Source: Sulfurimonas sp.
GTDB lineage: Bacteria > Campylobacterota > Campylobacteria > Campylobacterales > Sulfurimonadaceae
Direction: 5' to 3'
DNA length: 54,871 nucleotides
Assembly: GCF_023228785.1 (NCBI RefSeq)
Contig: NZ_JALOAN010000014.1
Coordinates: 1 to 54,871, forward strand
The notes below the pieces were generated by a model, which was given only the letters and a program-made list of their open reading frames with translations, was not told the origin of the DNA and did no database searches. Positions 17,270 to 25,800 of the stretch are shown here, piece by piece. Each line of letters opens with the position of its first letter. Position 1 is the stretch's first letter. Both the position numbers and the translations under genes were made by a program.

Positions 17270-17472
17270 ATTGAACCCTCTGATTAATATACAAACTAGA
17301 TTCCGTGTCAAGCACGGAATGACGGTGAGGAGGTGTCATCCTGAATTGCTGTCTCGTCATCCTGAATTGCTGTCTCGTCATCCTGAATTGCTGTCTCGTC
17401 ATCCTTAACTCCCGCCTCGTCATCCTGAACTTGATTCAGGATCTAGTTTGCTAATTGTTCAGAACATTCAAT
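17270..17472. mobile_element. MITE-like element with 32-nt imperfect terminal inverted repeats
   Basis: The left arm (17270-17301) and the right arm (17441-17472, inverted) are both 32 nt and match at about three quarters of positions. Both end in CAAACTAGAT. Inside are a palindrome ATTCCGTG-TCAAG-CACGGAAT (17300-17320), a 21-nt tandem array, and a second palindrome whose right half merges with the right arm (17422-17442). A related single arm plus palindrome is at 9428. The element fills the murI-cheX gap exactly, ending on the first base of the cheX stop codon. It has no coding capacity. Confidence 0.6.
17335..17439 (+). repeat. 21-nt tandem repeat array inside the MITE-like element
   Basis: Three perfect units of GTCATCCTGAATTGCTGTCTC start at 17335, 17356 and 17377. 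A diverged fourth (17398-17418) and a fifth start (17419) that continues into the right palindrome follow. Each unit repeats the half-palindrome GTCATCCTGAA with a changed second half. The units are contiguous with no spacers, so this is not a CRISPR array. Confidence 0.85.
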
Positions 17473-18515
17473 TATTTTGTGATAAACATATAAAAAGGTT
17501 TATCGGCTAGTTGCATATCTATCCAAACACCATTGTTTTCACCGATATAACCTTGAGTTGCTTTTAAAGAGTTGTAAGTCTTTGGAAGATCAAACAAAAG
17601 CTTTATATCTTTTTTATCAAAAGCAGTTTTAATAGATCCAGTTATGATATTACAAAACTCCCCTACGCCATCTCTTAATGTTTCCATATCGTTATCACTA
17701 ATCTTTTCGCCAAGAAGTGACTCTAATGTTATAATGGCTAAACTTTTTGGAAATACAAGTGTAAAATAACCTTCTAGATCACCTTTAAAATGCATAACAG
17801 CACAGATATTATCTGCATCTATGCTTGTATCAAAGCCTTTGATACTATGAGCTGACTTTTGTGCATGAAGTCCTGTAAATGAGACAAGAGTCTCAACTGC
17901 AGTATCCATAAAAACTGGAAGGTTTATTATAAGTTTTTTAGATAGAAGTAACTTATTCTTAGACTCAACAACATTACTTATCTTCTCATTTAAAGCACTT
18001 TGAGTAATAATAATATCGTGTGCTTTTTCATGCATTCTTTCTTGAAACTCTTTTGGATCTTTTGCACGAATAACAGAGTAACCATACTTTGAGAGTTCTG
18101 ATGCCAAATCTTTTGAGTTTTGTTCATCTTCATCATAAAGTAAAACGCAGATAGCCTCTTTATATACCTTTGGATCTAAAAAAAGAGTTGCTACTTCTGC
18201 ATTTTTAAAGAGCTTTACTTTTGTTCCTTTGGCAACAATTTTTAGTATTTTAAAAAGCTCTACATCGTAGTCAATAATAGCGATACCTAGACCTGTATTT
18301 TTAGATAGTGCATCTAAAATTTTCACTAAAGAGACTAAATCTTTAGAATTTTCTTTGTATACAGCACTTTTAAAAGAGACTAAGACAGCTTTTATCTTTT
18401 GCTCTTTATACATATCTAACTTAGAGATTATCAAACCTTGTATCAATCTAGCATTACGCTCTTCAACAACACCTATAAAGTTAACAATTGCGATACTTTT
18501 ACTCTTTACATTCAT
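17472..18515 (-). CDS. CheX-type chemotaxis phosphatase with N-terminal STAS-like and pseudo-receiver domains
   Basis: A 347-residue three-part protein. Residues 1-112 look like a STAS fold (alternating strands and helices, IAIVNFIGVV onward). Residues 118-190 resemble a response-regulator receiver (ICVLLYDEDEQNSKDLASEL), but the phospho-Asp strand reads HDIIITQSALN, so the acceptor is lost. Residues 200-347 are CheX-like, with the catalytic ExxN pair (E286, N289 in GEFCNIITG). CheX dephosphorylates CheY-P. The fused domains suggest regulation of that activity by binding. No other chemotaxis genes are adjacent. Domain limits are by eye. Confidence 0.7.
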   Translation of the reverse strand: MNVKSKSIAIVNFIGVVEERNARLIQGLIISKLDMYKEQKIKAVLVSFKSAVYKENSKDLVSLVKILDALSKNTGLGIAIIDYDVELFKILKIVAKGTKVKLFKNAEVATLFLDPKVYKEAICVLLYDEDEQNSKDLASELSKYGYSVIRAKDPKEFQERMHEKAHDIIITQSALNEKISNVVESKNKLLLSKKLIINLPVFMDTAVETLVSFTGLHAQKSAHSIKGFDTSIDADNICAVMHFKGDLEGYFTLVFPKSLAIITLESLLGEKISDNDMETLRDGVGEFCNIITGSIKTAFDKKDIKLLFDLPKTYNSLKATQGYIGENNGVWIDMQLADKPFYMFITK

Positions 18516-18645
18516 CTCATACTCTCAAATTTGATAATGAAATACTATCATCGCTTGCTTTAAAGTCTCCTATAAAAATTCTATTTAAATCGTAATTTAA
18601 CCCTTTAGATGTTAAAATCCCCTCAAATTAGATCTGGAGTTGAAT

Positions 18646-20343
18646 GTGAAAGAATCTTCTGAAGTATTAGCAAGAAAGTATCGACCCTCAAATTTTGATG
18701 AACTTATAGGTCAAGAGACGATCTCCCAAACTCTTTCTTTAGCACTTGATTCAAAAAGACTCTCTCACGCTTACCTTTTCTCAGGACTAAGAGGAAGCGG
18801 AAAAACTTCAACTGCTCGTATCTTTGCAAAAGCACTTATCTGCGAGGAAGGCATCTCACACAAGCCTTGTGGAGTATGTCAAAACTGCACCTTAGCTCTG
18901 CAAAATCGTCATATAGATATCATAGAGATGGATGCTGCTTCAAATCGCGGTATAGATGATATAAAAGCCTTGGTTGAGCAGACTAAATACAAACCAACAA
19001 GTGCAAGATTTAAAGTAATTATCATAGATGAAGTACATATGTTAAGTACTCCTGCTTTTAACGCTCTTTTAAAGACGCTTGAAGAACCGCCAAGTTATGT
19101 AAAATTTATCTTAGCTACAACAGATCCACTAAAACTTCCAGCTACCATACTTAGTCGTACTCAGCACTTTAGATTTAAGTCTATTGCTACTAAAAAGATC
19201 ATAGATCACATTGCGCATATTTTAAATTTAGAAGAAATTGAGTATGAAAGCGATGCACTTGAGATCTTAGCTAGAAGTGGGAATGGAAGTCTAAGAGATA
19301 CACTAACCTTGCTAGATCAAGCCATCATCTACTCTAAAAATCATGTAGATGTTATCACTGTTACAGATATGTTGGGGCTTGTAGATCCTAAATTTATCAT
19401 GGATCTCTTTAGTGCAGTTTTTGCAAAAGACTATGCAAAACTAGTTGAGTTTACTAAGATACTAGAAGATTATGAAGCTGAGATGGTTGTAGATGAACTT
19501 ATAGTCTACTTAAAAGAGAGGATGTATAACCAAGATGCACTCTACTCCACTCTAGTTTTGGATAGATTTTTTAGAATTTTAAGTGACTCAAAATATCTCT
19601 TTAGCATCAATGCAGATGGTTCTTTTGTAATCTCTTTGATATTTTTTAAGATGGTTGAAGCTCTTCGAATTAAAGAAGTTGATCAGATGATAGAATCTTT
19701 ACAAAAAGAGGTACAAAGACCTCAGATCTCATGCGTAAAGATAGAACCTCACGAGAGTGTTCAAGAAGAAATTTCTGAAGTAAACACACAAGAGCAACAC
19801 CCAGATCTTGATGTTGCAGAAAAAACTGAGATCCCAAAGCCACAAGAAGAGATAAAACTTCCAAATCTTTCGCTTAAAATGTTTGATGAATTAAAACAAA
19901 GTATAAAAGATAGAAACGCAGATCTTGGAACTTGCTTTGAAGAGTCTATTAGTTTTGTCTCTTATGTAGATGAAACTCTGACATGGGAGAGTTGTGCCAA
20001 TGATGATTGTAAAAAAGTCTTGACTCATGGCTTCTCTGTTATAAAGCAACTTGTGCGAGAAACTTTTGGATTTGAGACAAAGATAAAGCATGAGCCTTGC
20101 ACTAAAGAGATAACTCAAAAAAAAAATGAAGTTCTAAAAGAGCAAGAAGAGCCAGAATATGAGCAAAGCACTTCTATGATAGAAGATGCCGAGATAGGAG
20201 GAAGTGGTAGCTGTGTAACTTCTTGTTCATCATCTCAGGATACAAAAGAGATAGATAACTCAGCTATCAAAAATGAGCCAATGGTACAAAAAGCAATAGA
20301 GCTTTTTGAAGCTACAAAAATAACTATACAGTCAAAAAATTAG
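18646..20343 (+). CDS. dnaX: DNA polymerase III subunit gamma/tau
   Basis: A 565-residue clamp-loader ATPase. Walker A is GLRGSGKTS (about 47-55), the zinc-binding cysteines are C66, C75, C78 and C81 (CGVCQNC), and Walker B/sensor regions are VIIIDEVHML and FILATTDPLKLP. A tau-type extension follows domain III. The frame is open from TTG 18640, but GGAG ends at 18639, so GTG 18646 with 6-nt spacing is the likelier start. Ten A residues (20117-20126) are followed by TGA in the -1 frame, a possible tau/gamma switch. It converges with the small HTH gene, overlapping by 4 bp. A -10-like TAAAAT is at 18613-18618. Confidence 0.94.
   Translation: MKESSEVLARKYRPSNFDELIGQETISQTLSLALDSKRLSHAYLFSGLRGSGKTSTARIFAKALICEEGISHKPCGVCQNCTLALQNRHIDIIEMDAASNRGIDDIKALVEQTKYKPTSARFKVIIIDEVHMLSTPAFNALLKTLEEPPSYVKFILATTDPLKLPATILSRTQHFRFKSIATKKIIDHIAHILNLEEIEYESDALEILARSGNGSLRDTLTLLDQAIIYSKNHVDVITVTDMLGLVDPKFIMDLFSAVFAKDYAKLVEFTKILEDYEAEMVVDELIVYLKERMYNQDALYSTLVLDRFFRILSDSKYLFSINADGSFVISLIFFKMVEALRIKEVDQMIESLQKEVQRPQISCVKIEPHESVQEEISEVNTQEQHPDLDVAEKTEIPKPQEEIKLPNLSLKMFDELKQSIKDRNADLGTCFEESISFVSYVDETLTWESCANDDCKKVLTHGFSVIKQLVRETFGFETKIKHEPCTKEITQKKNEVLKEQEEPEYEQSTSMIEDAEIGGSGSCVTSCSSSQDTKEIDNSAIKNEPMVQKAIELFEATKITIQSKN
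20117..20129 (+). promoter_or_regulatory. candidate slippage site in dnaX (A10 then TGA in -1 frame)
   Basis: Ten consecutive A (20117-20126) span codons CAA AAA AAA AAT. A -1 ribosomal shift, or one extra A added by the polymerase, puts the ribosome directly onto TGA at 20127-20129. The product would be about 494 residues instead of 565. Bacterial dnaX genes are known to make a shorter gamma by slippage on A-runs. Confidence 0.4.
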
Positions 20344-20552
20344 CTAAAAAAAATCTCTCCACAACAAAGATTTTCATCCTTGCAAAACTCCAATATATGC
20401 TTGTAAGGAGTTGAATTTCTTCTTTTTATTGTTGCAAAGTTTGCTTGAGTCATCTTTAGGGCACATGCCACATCTTTATCTAAGATTTTTTCTTTTTTAT
20501 CTTTTTCCAAGTATAACTTTAAAACCTCAATAACTCCATGAAAATCTCGCAT
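20340..20552 (-). CDS. small CI-repressor-like helix-turn-helix protein
   Basis: A 70-residue DNA-binding protein. The segment DVACALKMTQANFATIKRRN followed by PYKHILEFCKDENL resembles the N-terminal HTH of phage CI-type repressors (recognition helix, then the I/TPY...LLEFC pattern). There is no cleavage or oligomerisation domain, so it is either a small free-standing regulator or the remnant of a larger repressor. A dyad lies over its ribosome binding site. The 3' end overlaps dnaX (convergent, 4 bp). No other phage gene is near. The target is unknown. Confidence 0.6.
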   Translation of the reverse strand: MRDFHGVIEVLKLYLEKDKKEKILDKDVACALKMTQANFATIKRRNSTPYKHILEFCKDENLCCGEIFFS

Positions 20553-20560
20553 ATATTCTC

Positions 20561-20575
20561 CTACTAAATAAGTAG
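20561..20575 (-). promoter_or_regulatory. dyad over the RBS of the small HTH gene
   Basis: CTACT-AAATA-AGTAG is a perfect 5-bp dyad. Its gene-proximal half merges with the AGGAG ribosome binding site of the HTH gene. The position is what one would expect for an autoregulatory operator. Confidence 0.35.
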
Positions 20576-20624
20576 TAAAAATATAGCTAAAGAAAAAACA
20601 AACTTATAAATATATGGCAATTTG

Positions 20625-22019
20625 CTATTTTTTTAACATCTCTTTTATAGAAAAACTAAATATCGAGCCTTTAGTAAACTTAGACTCTATTATTAGTCTA
20701 GATCTATGCAACTTTAGTATATATTCGACCATTGCTAAACCTATACCCATAGAGTTATCCCAAGAGTTTTTATTCACCCTATAAAACTTTGAAGTTATCT
20801 TATCTAGATGCTTCTCTTGTATCCCTATGCCCTTATCAACAACTTGCAGAGTATTATCCACTAAGACGACCTTTACTTCATCACTAGAGTACTTTAAAGC
20901 GTTGTCTATAAGGTTTATGAGAGCTAACTCTATCATAGTTTTATCTGCTTCTACTGTAACACTTTTTACATCAAGGAATATCTCTCTATCTTTATATTTA
21001 AGCAAAAGATTAGAGACAACTTCCTGACATAGCTCTTTGAGATCAAAATAGCTTTTTTGTATCTTCAAGTCATCATTGTCAAGCTTTATAGATATAGTTA
21101 AACGATCTATCATTTGTGTTATTTTATCTGCATTTGAGTTGATTTTACCCAAAAATTTTTGTCGCATTTTGGAGTCTATATTTTCATCATCTTGGAGTGT
21201 TTGGGCATAACCGATTATTGCAGCTATTGGATTTTTAAACTCATGAGAAATAGCTGAGAGCATGTCGCTTCTCTGCTTATTTATTAGTCTAAGTTTTGCA
21301 GTATATTTTCTTTTTTGCTTCTCTCTTGAGTGGAGTTTTTTAACTAGGTTTTTTAACATCAGTGAAATTTGTAAAAATTCATAAAAATAGTTTATTTTTA
21401 TAACAGCTTTGTAGTTTTTACTAGAGATCTCATCCAAATAATTTGTAATTTGTGCGATATCTAAAAGCACTTTCTCGCTCATCCTTTTGGAGATATAAAA
21501 AGCTAAAATAACAACTATTAAAAAGAGTAAAAAAAGTTTTGAGTATAAAGAGTAAAACTCACTCATAATCGCATCTAAACTTATAGAGAGCCTTATATAG
21601 ATTAAACTATCTCTATACTTTACTGCTTTTGCAACATATAAAAAATCAACCTTGAGTGTCTTAGAATATCTTATAGCATGTGCAAAAGAGTCACTATCTG
21701 CATGCAGAATTTCATATCTTAAACTATGATTATCCATAGTTGATTCATCCGCTAAAGAGTCTGCAATGATCTTTCCATTTTCACCTATTATAGTTACTCT
21801 TAACTCTGTTGCTTGGCTCACATTTGTAGCATAATCTTGTAAATTCTCTATATTTTCTATCTCTAACTCTATCAAAGATATAGAGTTTTGAAGATTTTTT
21901 TCATTATGATTTATGATTGTTGATTTTAAAGTTATATAGCCTATCAAAGAGGCTAGAAGAAGAGTTCCTACAAAGAGAATTAAAAACTTTATGATAAAGA
22001 TTTGATGTATTTTTAGCAC
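20625..22019 (-). CDS. sensor histidine kinase, PhoR-like
   Basis: A 464-residue membrane kinase. Two membrane helices (about 7-29 and 158-178) enclose a periplasmic sensor of about 130 residues. A HAMP-like linker, H-box (SHEFKNPI, H259), N-box (LINLIDNALKYS) and ATP lid (DKGIGI, MGIGLAMVEYI) follow. It overlaps its regulator by 7 bp. The pair resembles PhoRB in overall shape and in the PhoB-like spacing of repeats upstream, but nothing shows that phosphate is the signal. The sensor domain is not recognised. Confidence 0.9.
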   Translation of the reverse strand: MLKIHQIFIIKFLILFVGTLLLASLIGYITLKSTIINHNEKNLQNSISLIELEIENIENLQDYATNVSQATELRVTIIGENGKIIADSLADESTMDNHSLRYEILHADSDSFAHAIRYSKTLKVDFLYVAKAVKYRDSLIYIRLSISLDAIMSEFYSLYSKLFLLFLIVVILAFYISKRMSEKVLLDIAQITNYLDEISSKNYKAVIKINYFYEFLQISLMLKNLVKKLHSREKQKRKYTAKLRLINKQRSDMLSAISHEFKNPIAAIIGYAQTLQDDENIDSKMRQKFLGKINSNADKITQMIDRLTISIKLDNDDLKIQKSYFDLKELCQEVVSNLLLKYKDREIFLDVKSVTVEADKTMIELALINLIDNALKYSSDEVKVVLVDNTLQVVDKGIGIQEKHLDKITSKFYRVNKNSWDNSMGIGLAMVEYILKLHRSRLIIESKFTKGSIFSFSIKEMLKK

Positions 22020-22687
22020 AGCTTGTATCCAACCCCGCGTACTGTTTGAATGTACTCTTTTGTTTTTTTAGGATCTATCTTATCTTTTAGACGATTTACA
22101 GCTACATTTACAGTTTTATACTGGTATTCATCAGAATCTTCCCAGACATTTTCAAGAAGGTAGTCACGCTCTAAGACACTACCTTTGTTTATCATAAATT
22201 CATAGAGCAGGTCAAACTCTAACTTAGTCACACTTATATTTTTTTTATCTACAAAAACCTCTCTAGTTCTACTATCTAAGCTCAAATCTCTATGTGTGAT
22301 TTTTGAATCTTGAAATTTTTTACTACTTCTCTTTAGAACTGCTTTGATCCTCAAAGTCAGCTCTTTCATATTGAAAGGTTTTGTTATGTAGTCATCAGCC
22401 CCTCTTAAAAAACCCTCTTCTATATCTAGATCTCTGTTTTTAGCACTTAGAAATATTACAGGAGTTAAGATCCCATCTTGACGCAACTCTGAGACAAACT
22501 CGCTCCCCTCAACACCAGGGAGATTTCTATCCATAATAAGAAGATCTATCTCTTCTTCTAGTAATATCTGAGTAACTATTTTGGTATTTAAAAATCCTAT
22601 AACCTCAAAGCCTTCTTTTGTTAAAGTATACTCAAGAAGTTCTAGTAAATCTTCTTCATCTTCAACTACAACTATTTTAGCACTCAT
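22013..22687 (-). CDS. OmpR/PhoB-family response regulator
   Basis: A 224-residue regulator with a receiver domain (VVVEDEEDLL, phospho-acceptor D53 in LLIMDRNLPG, lysine in ITKPFNM) and a winged-helix output domain ending in VRGVGYKLC. The frame is open from 22714, but ATG 22687 is chosen: it starts the standard SAKIVVVEDE, with AAGG upstream. It precedes its kinase in a two-gene operon. Two perfect GATTACGA half-sites 11 bp apart upstream are a likely autoregulatory box. Confidence 0.92.
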   Translation of the reverse strand: MSAKIVVVEDEEDLLELLEYTLTKEGFEVIGFLNTKIVTQILLEEEIDLLIMDRNLPGVEGSEFVSELRQDGILTPVIFLSAKNRDLDIEEGFLRGADDYITKPFNMKELTLRIKAVLKRSSKKFQDSKITHRDLSLDSRTREVFVDKKNISVTKLEFDLLYEFMINKGSVLERDYLLENVWEDSDEYQYKTVNVAVNRLKDKIDPKKTKEYIQTVRGVGYKLC

Positions 22688-22715
22688 CCATACTTGCCTT
22701 AAAAAATATTTCAAT

Positions 22716-22760
22716 ATTGTAGCAAAATGTTGATTTGGTTTGATTACGAGAGGATTACGA
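22716..22760 (-). promoter_or_regulatory. promoter with 11-bp direct repeats for the PhoB-like pair
   Basis: GATTACGA occurs at 22742-22749 and 22753-22760, two perfect copies 11 bp apart. A minus-strand -10 (TACAAT, 22716-22721) puts the repeats at about -33 to -51. This is the layout of a PhoB-type box replacing or extending the -35. Confidence 0.55.
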
Positions 22761-22770
22761 AAGATAAAAC

Positions 22771-22801
22771 TATTTTCTCACTCATTTAGAGTGAGAAAAT
22801 A
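22771..22801 (-). terminator. terminator of the adhesin gene
   Basis: A perfect 13-bp stem (22771-22783 with 22789-22801) has a 5-base loop. On the minus strand it is followed by GTTTTATC. It starts 11 nt past the adhesin stop codon and separates that gene from the two-component promoter. The loop-proximal part CTCACTC/GAGTGAG makes the stem fairly stable. Confidence 0.75.
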
Positions 22802-22811
22802 TATAGAAGTA

Positions 22812-25800
22812 TTAACCTATAGGTTGTTGAATATCTTCATCTATTTTTACTGTTACATCTGAATTTGTATCATTTGTATATGTGATAAAGCCATCAGAGC
22901 TATCACCTTTTGTCCAGTCATCTGTATCAGCAAAGCTAACTTTATCTTCATCATCTCCTTTGATGGTTATACTTTTGCCAGAATTGCTAATTTCTAAAAC
23001 ATCCTCTAAACTTAAGTTTAGAACTTCATTTTTCCCTTCTTGGCTTAAGTCTATAGTATCTATTTTCTCAAGATTATCTATGTTTGAGAAGTCAATGTTT
23101 TCTTTACTATTTAACACAAGTGTATTGATTTGGGCATCAACCTGGATATCAATGTTTACATCAAATGTAGTTTCATCTCCATCTTCATCACTAGCAGTAA
23201 CACTAAATGATTTGACTGTATTATTATCAAACTCGTCTGATTTTGCACTATATGAGTAGTCCCCTGTATCAAAATCAAATAATAATTTCCCATCTTCACC
23301 AATAGCTAAACCATCTTCTGGAAAACTATTTTTTGTGTACTCATTATCATCAACTCTAATACTATCTATAGAGATTTCACCATCACCGCCTGATATATTA
23401 TCAAATGCATTACCTTTGATCGAAGCATCAACTGTGCTCTCTAATGTTGATGATAAATCCTTTGCATCATTAATGATAATAACATCATCATCTGGAGTTT
23501 TAGATATCTCTCTTAAATATTCATTTAATTCGTCAGTTCCTATACCAATAGTGTAAGTCTTATCAATATTTAGAGCCTTCCAATTATTTACTATATCATC
23601 ATTGATATCCGTTAATTTACTACCATTTCCATCTCTTTTCCAAGTTCCATTGTTTTTTTGATACATTCCATAAGTTGGTTCACCATCTGATACAAAATAT
23701 GAGATTGTTTTTCCTTCTAATGGTGCTTCTTCTTTGCTAAATCCAGCAGTTATATTTAATAAAGCATCATCATAGTTTGTACCACCTTTTGCTTTAAGCT
23801 TATCAATAGCTTCTATTGCATTTTCTGCTGATAACCAAACAGAATTACCTTCTTTTACAGTACTTCCATAATCACTAAATGTTGTTAACATAACTTTAAT
23901 ATCACCTAGCTCATCATACTTATTGATCAGATTAACCAATGATTCTTTAGCCAAAGCCAGTTTACTGCTCATACTTCCTGAAATATCAAGAGTTAACACT
24001 AAGTTTGTATCTATATTTGCCTCATTAAAATTCATTTCATGCGACTCATTATTAAAGCTTGTTGGAACAAGGTTAGGTAATTCCCATGATGCTCCACTCA
24101 GTTCAACAGCTTCAAAGTTACCACCTTTTATTTCTGTAACAGTAGCATTTAACTCTTCACCTTCTTTTAATACTACATTTAAAGTACCTCTACCATTCAC
24201 ATCTAATTCAATACTGTGCTCTACTCCATATACTACAACTGTAGCAACTGCTGCTGTACCTTCTTGTGGCGGATTTGATGTTTGTATCTCTAATGTAACT
24301 TCACCATTTTCATTTATAACATTAGAAGTGTCCGAATTTACTACCTCTTTATAAACTATTTTGTTGATTAAATAATCATCATTATCTCCTGGAGCTGAGA
24401 ATTCAACTTTAGAAAATGTTTGACCATTTCCTGGCTCAAACTTATATTCTAAATCAATTTCATCTGAACCACCTGCGGCTGCTTCTTCTTTTGTTTTAAT
24501 ACCATTCTCATCATAATAAGTCACTAAAGCTTCTTGATCGTTTCCTCCACCAGAGATCATTGCTGAACCTACTACATTTCCTTCTTTATCTATAAATGTA
24601 ACTACAGCTTTTTCACCATTATGTCTCCAAGCAAATGCCACATCAAGACTTTTCACTTCATTATCAAACTCAACAACTATTTTTTCACTGTTGCCGTCTT
24701 TATGCCCTAACTCACTATCATCACCTGAAGATTTTCCTTCAACACCAAATCCAGCATGGTTTTCATTTGTATTTATAGAGATCTCTGTTTCATTACCTTC
24801 TATATCATAAGCAGTAATTTCAACACCATTTTGTGTATCTTTTACATTACCTATATCTATTACTATAGGTTTTGTAACTGTTCCTGTAAGTGAAACTGTT
24901 GTTGTATCGATTGTATCTGTAATAGTTGTTACTGCTGGAGTTGAATCTACTACTAGGTTCTCAAAGTTTCCACCTGTTGCTGTTGTGATAGCTGCACTCA
25001 TTGAAGTTGCATCTAAATATACATCTTCATCTGCTGCTACTGTTACAGTTGCAGTTCCTGTAGTTTGACCATCTGTGATTGTAATCGTCTTACCATTATC
25101 AAGTGTTACTACTGTATCACCTTGACTTGCGTTTGTAAGAGTTGCAGTGTAAATTACATCTGCCCCTGCTTCTGTAATTGTAGATGTTGCTGTTAGTGTA
25201 ACAGTTGTATCATTGATTGTATCACTTACTGTAACTGTTGCTGTATCTGTTGTTACTAGGTTTTCAAACTCATCTCCACCAGATTGAACGCTTGCTTTTA
25301 CAATGATTGTCTCACCATCTTTATATGCATCATCACCTTGGATAGCAAATGGAGTTGAAGTTGCTGATGTTTCTCCAACATTAAATGTTACTGTAGATCC
25401 ATTATCAAGAGCAATTACAAGTGGTCCATCTTTTGGTGCATTATCTATGCTTGCAGAGATTGTTGCAGTTCCTGCACCCTCATTTACTGTTACATCATTT
25501 AGTGTAACAGTTGTATCATTGATTGTATCACTTACTGTAACTGTTGCTGTATCTGTTGTTACTAGGTTTTCAAACTCATCTCCACCAGATTGAACGCTTG
25601 CTTTTACAATGATTGTCTCACCATCTTTATATGCATCATCACCTTGGATAGCAAATGGAGTTGAAGTTGCTGATGTTTCTCCAACATTAAATGTTACTGT
25701 AGATCCATTATCAAGAGCAATTACAAGTGGTCCATCTTTTGGTGCATTATCTATGCTTGCAGAGATTGTTGCAGTTCCTGCACCCTCATTTACTGTTACA

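Noticed and set aside
17335..17439. Possible CRISPR array
   Set aside because: The 21-nt units are contiguous with no variable spacers, lie between inverted arms, and no cas genes are present.
18640..18645. TTG start for dnaX
   Set aside because: GGAG ends at 18639, leaving no space. GTG 18646 is 6 nt away.
20605..20634. Imperfect hairpin at the end of the PhoR-like kinase gene
   Set aside because: The stem contains a mismatch with almost no loop and overlaps the stop codon, so it is not a convincing terminator.
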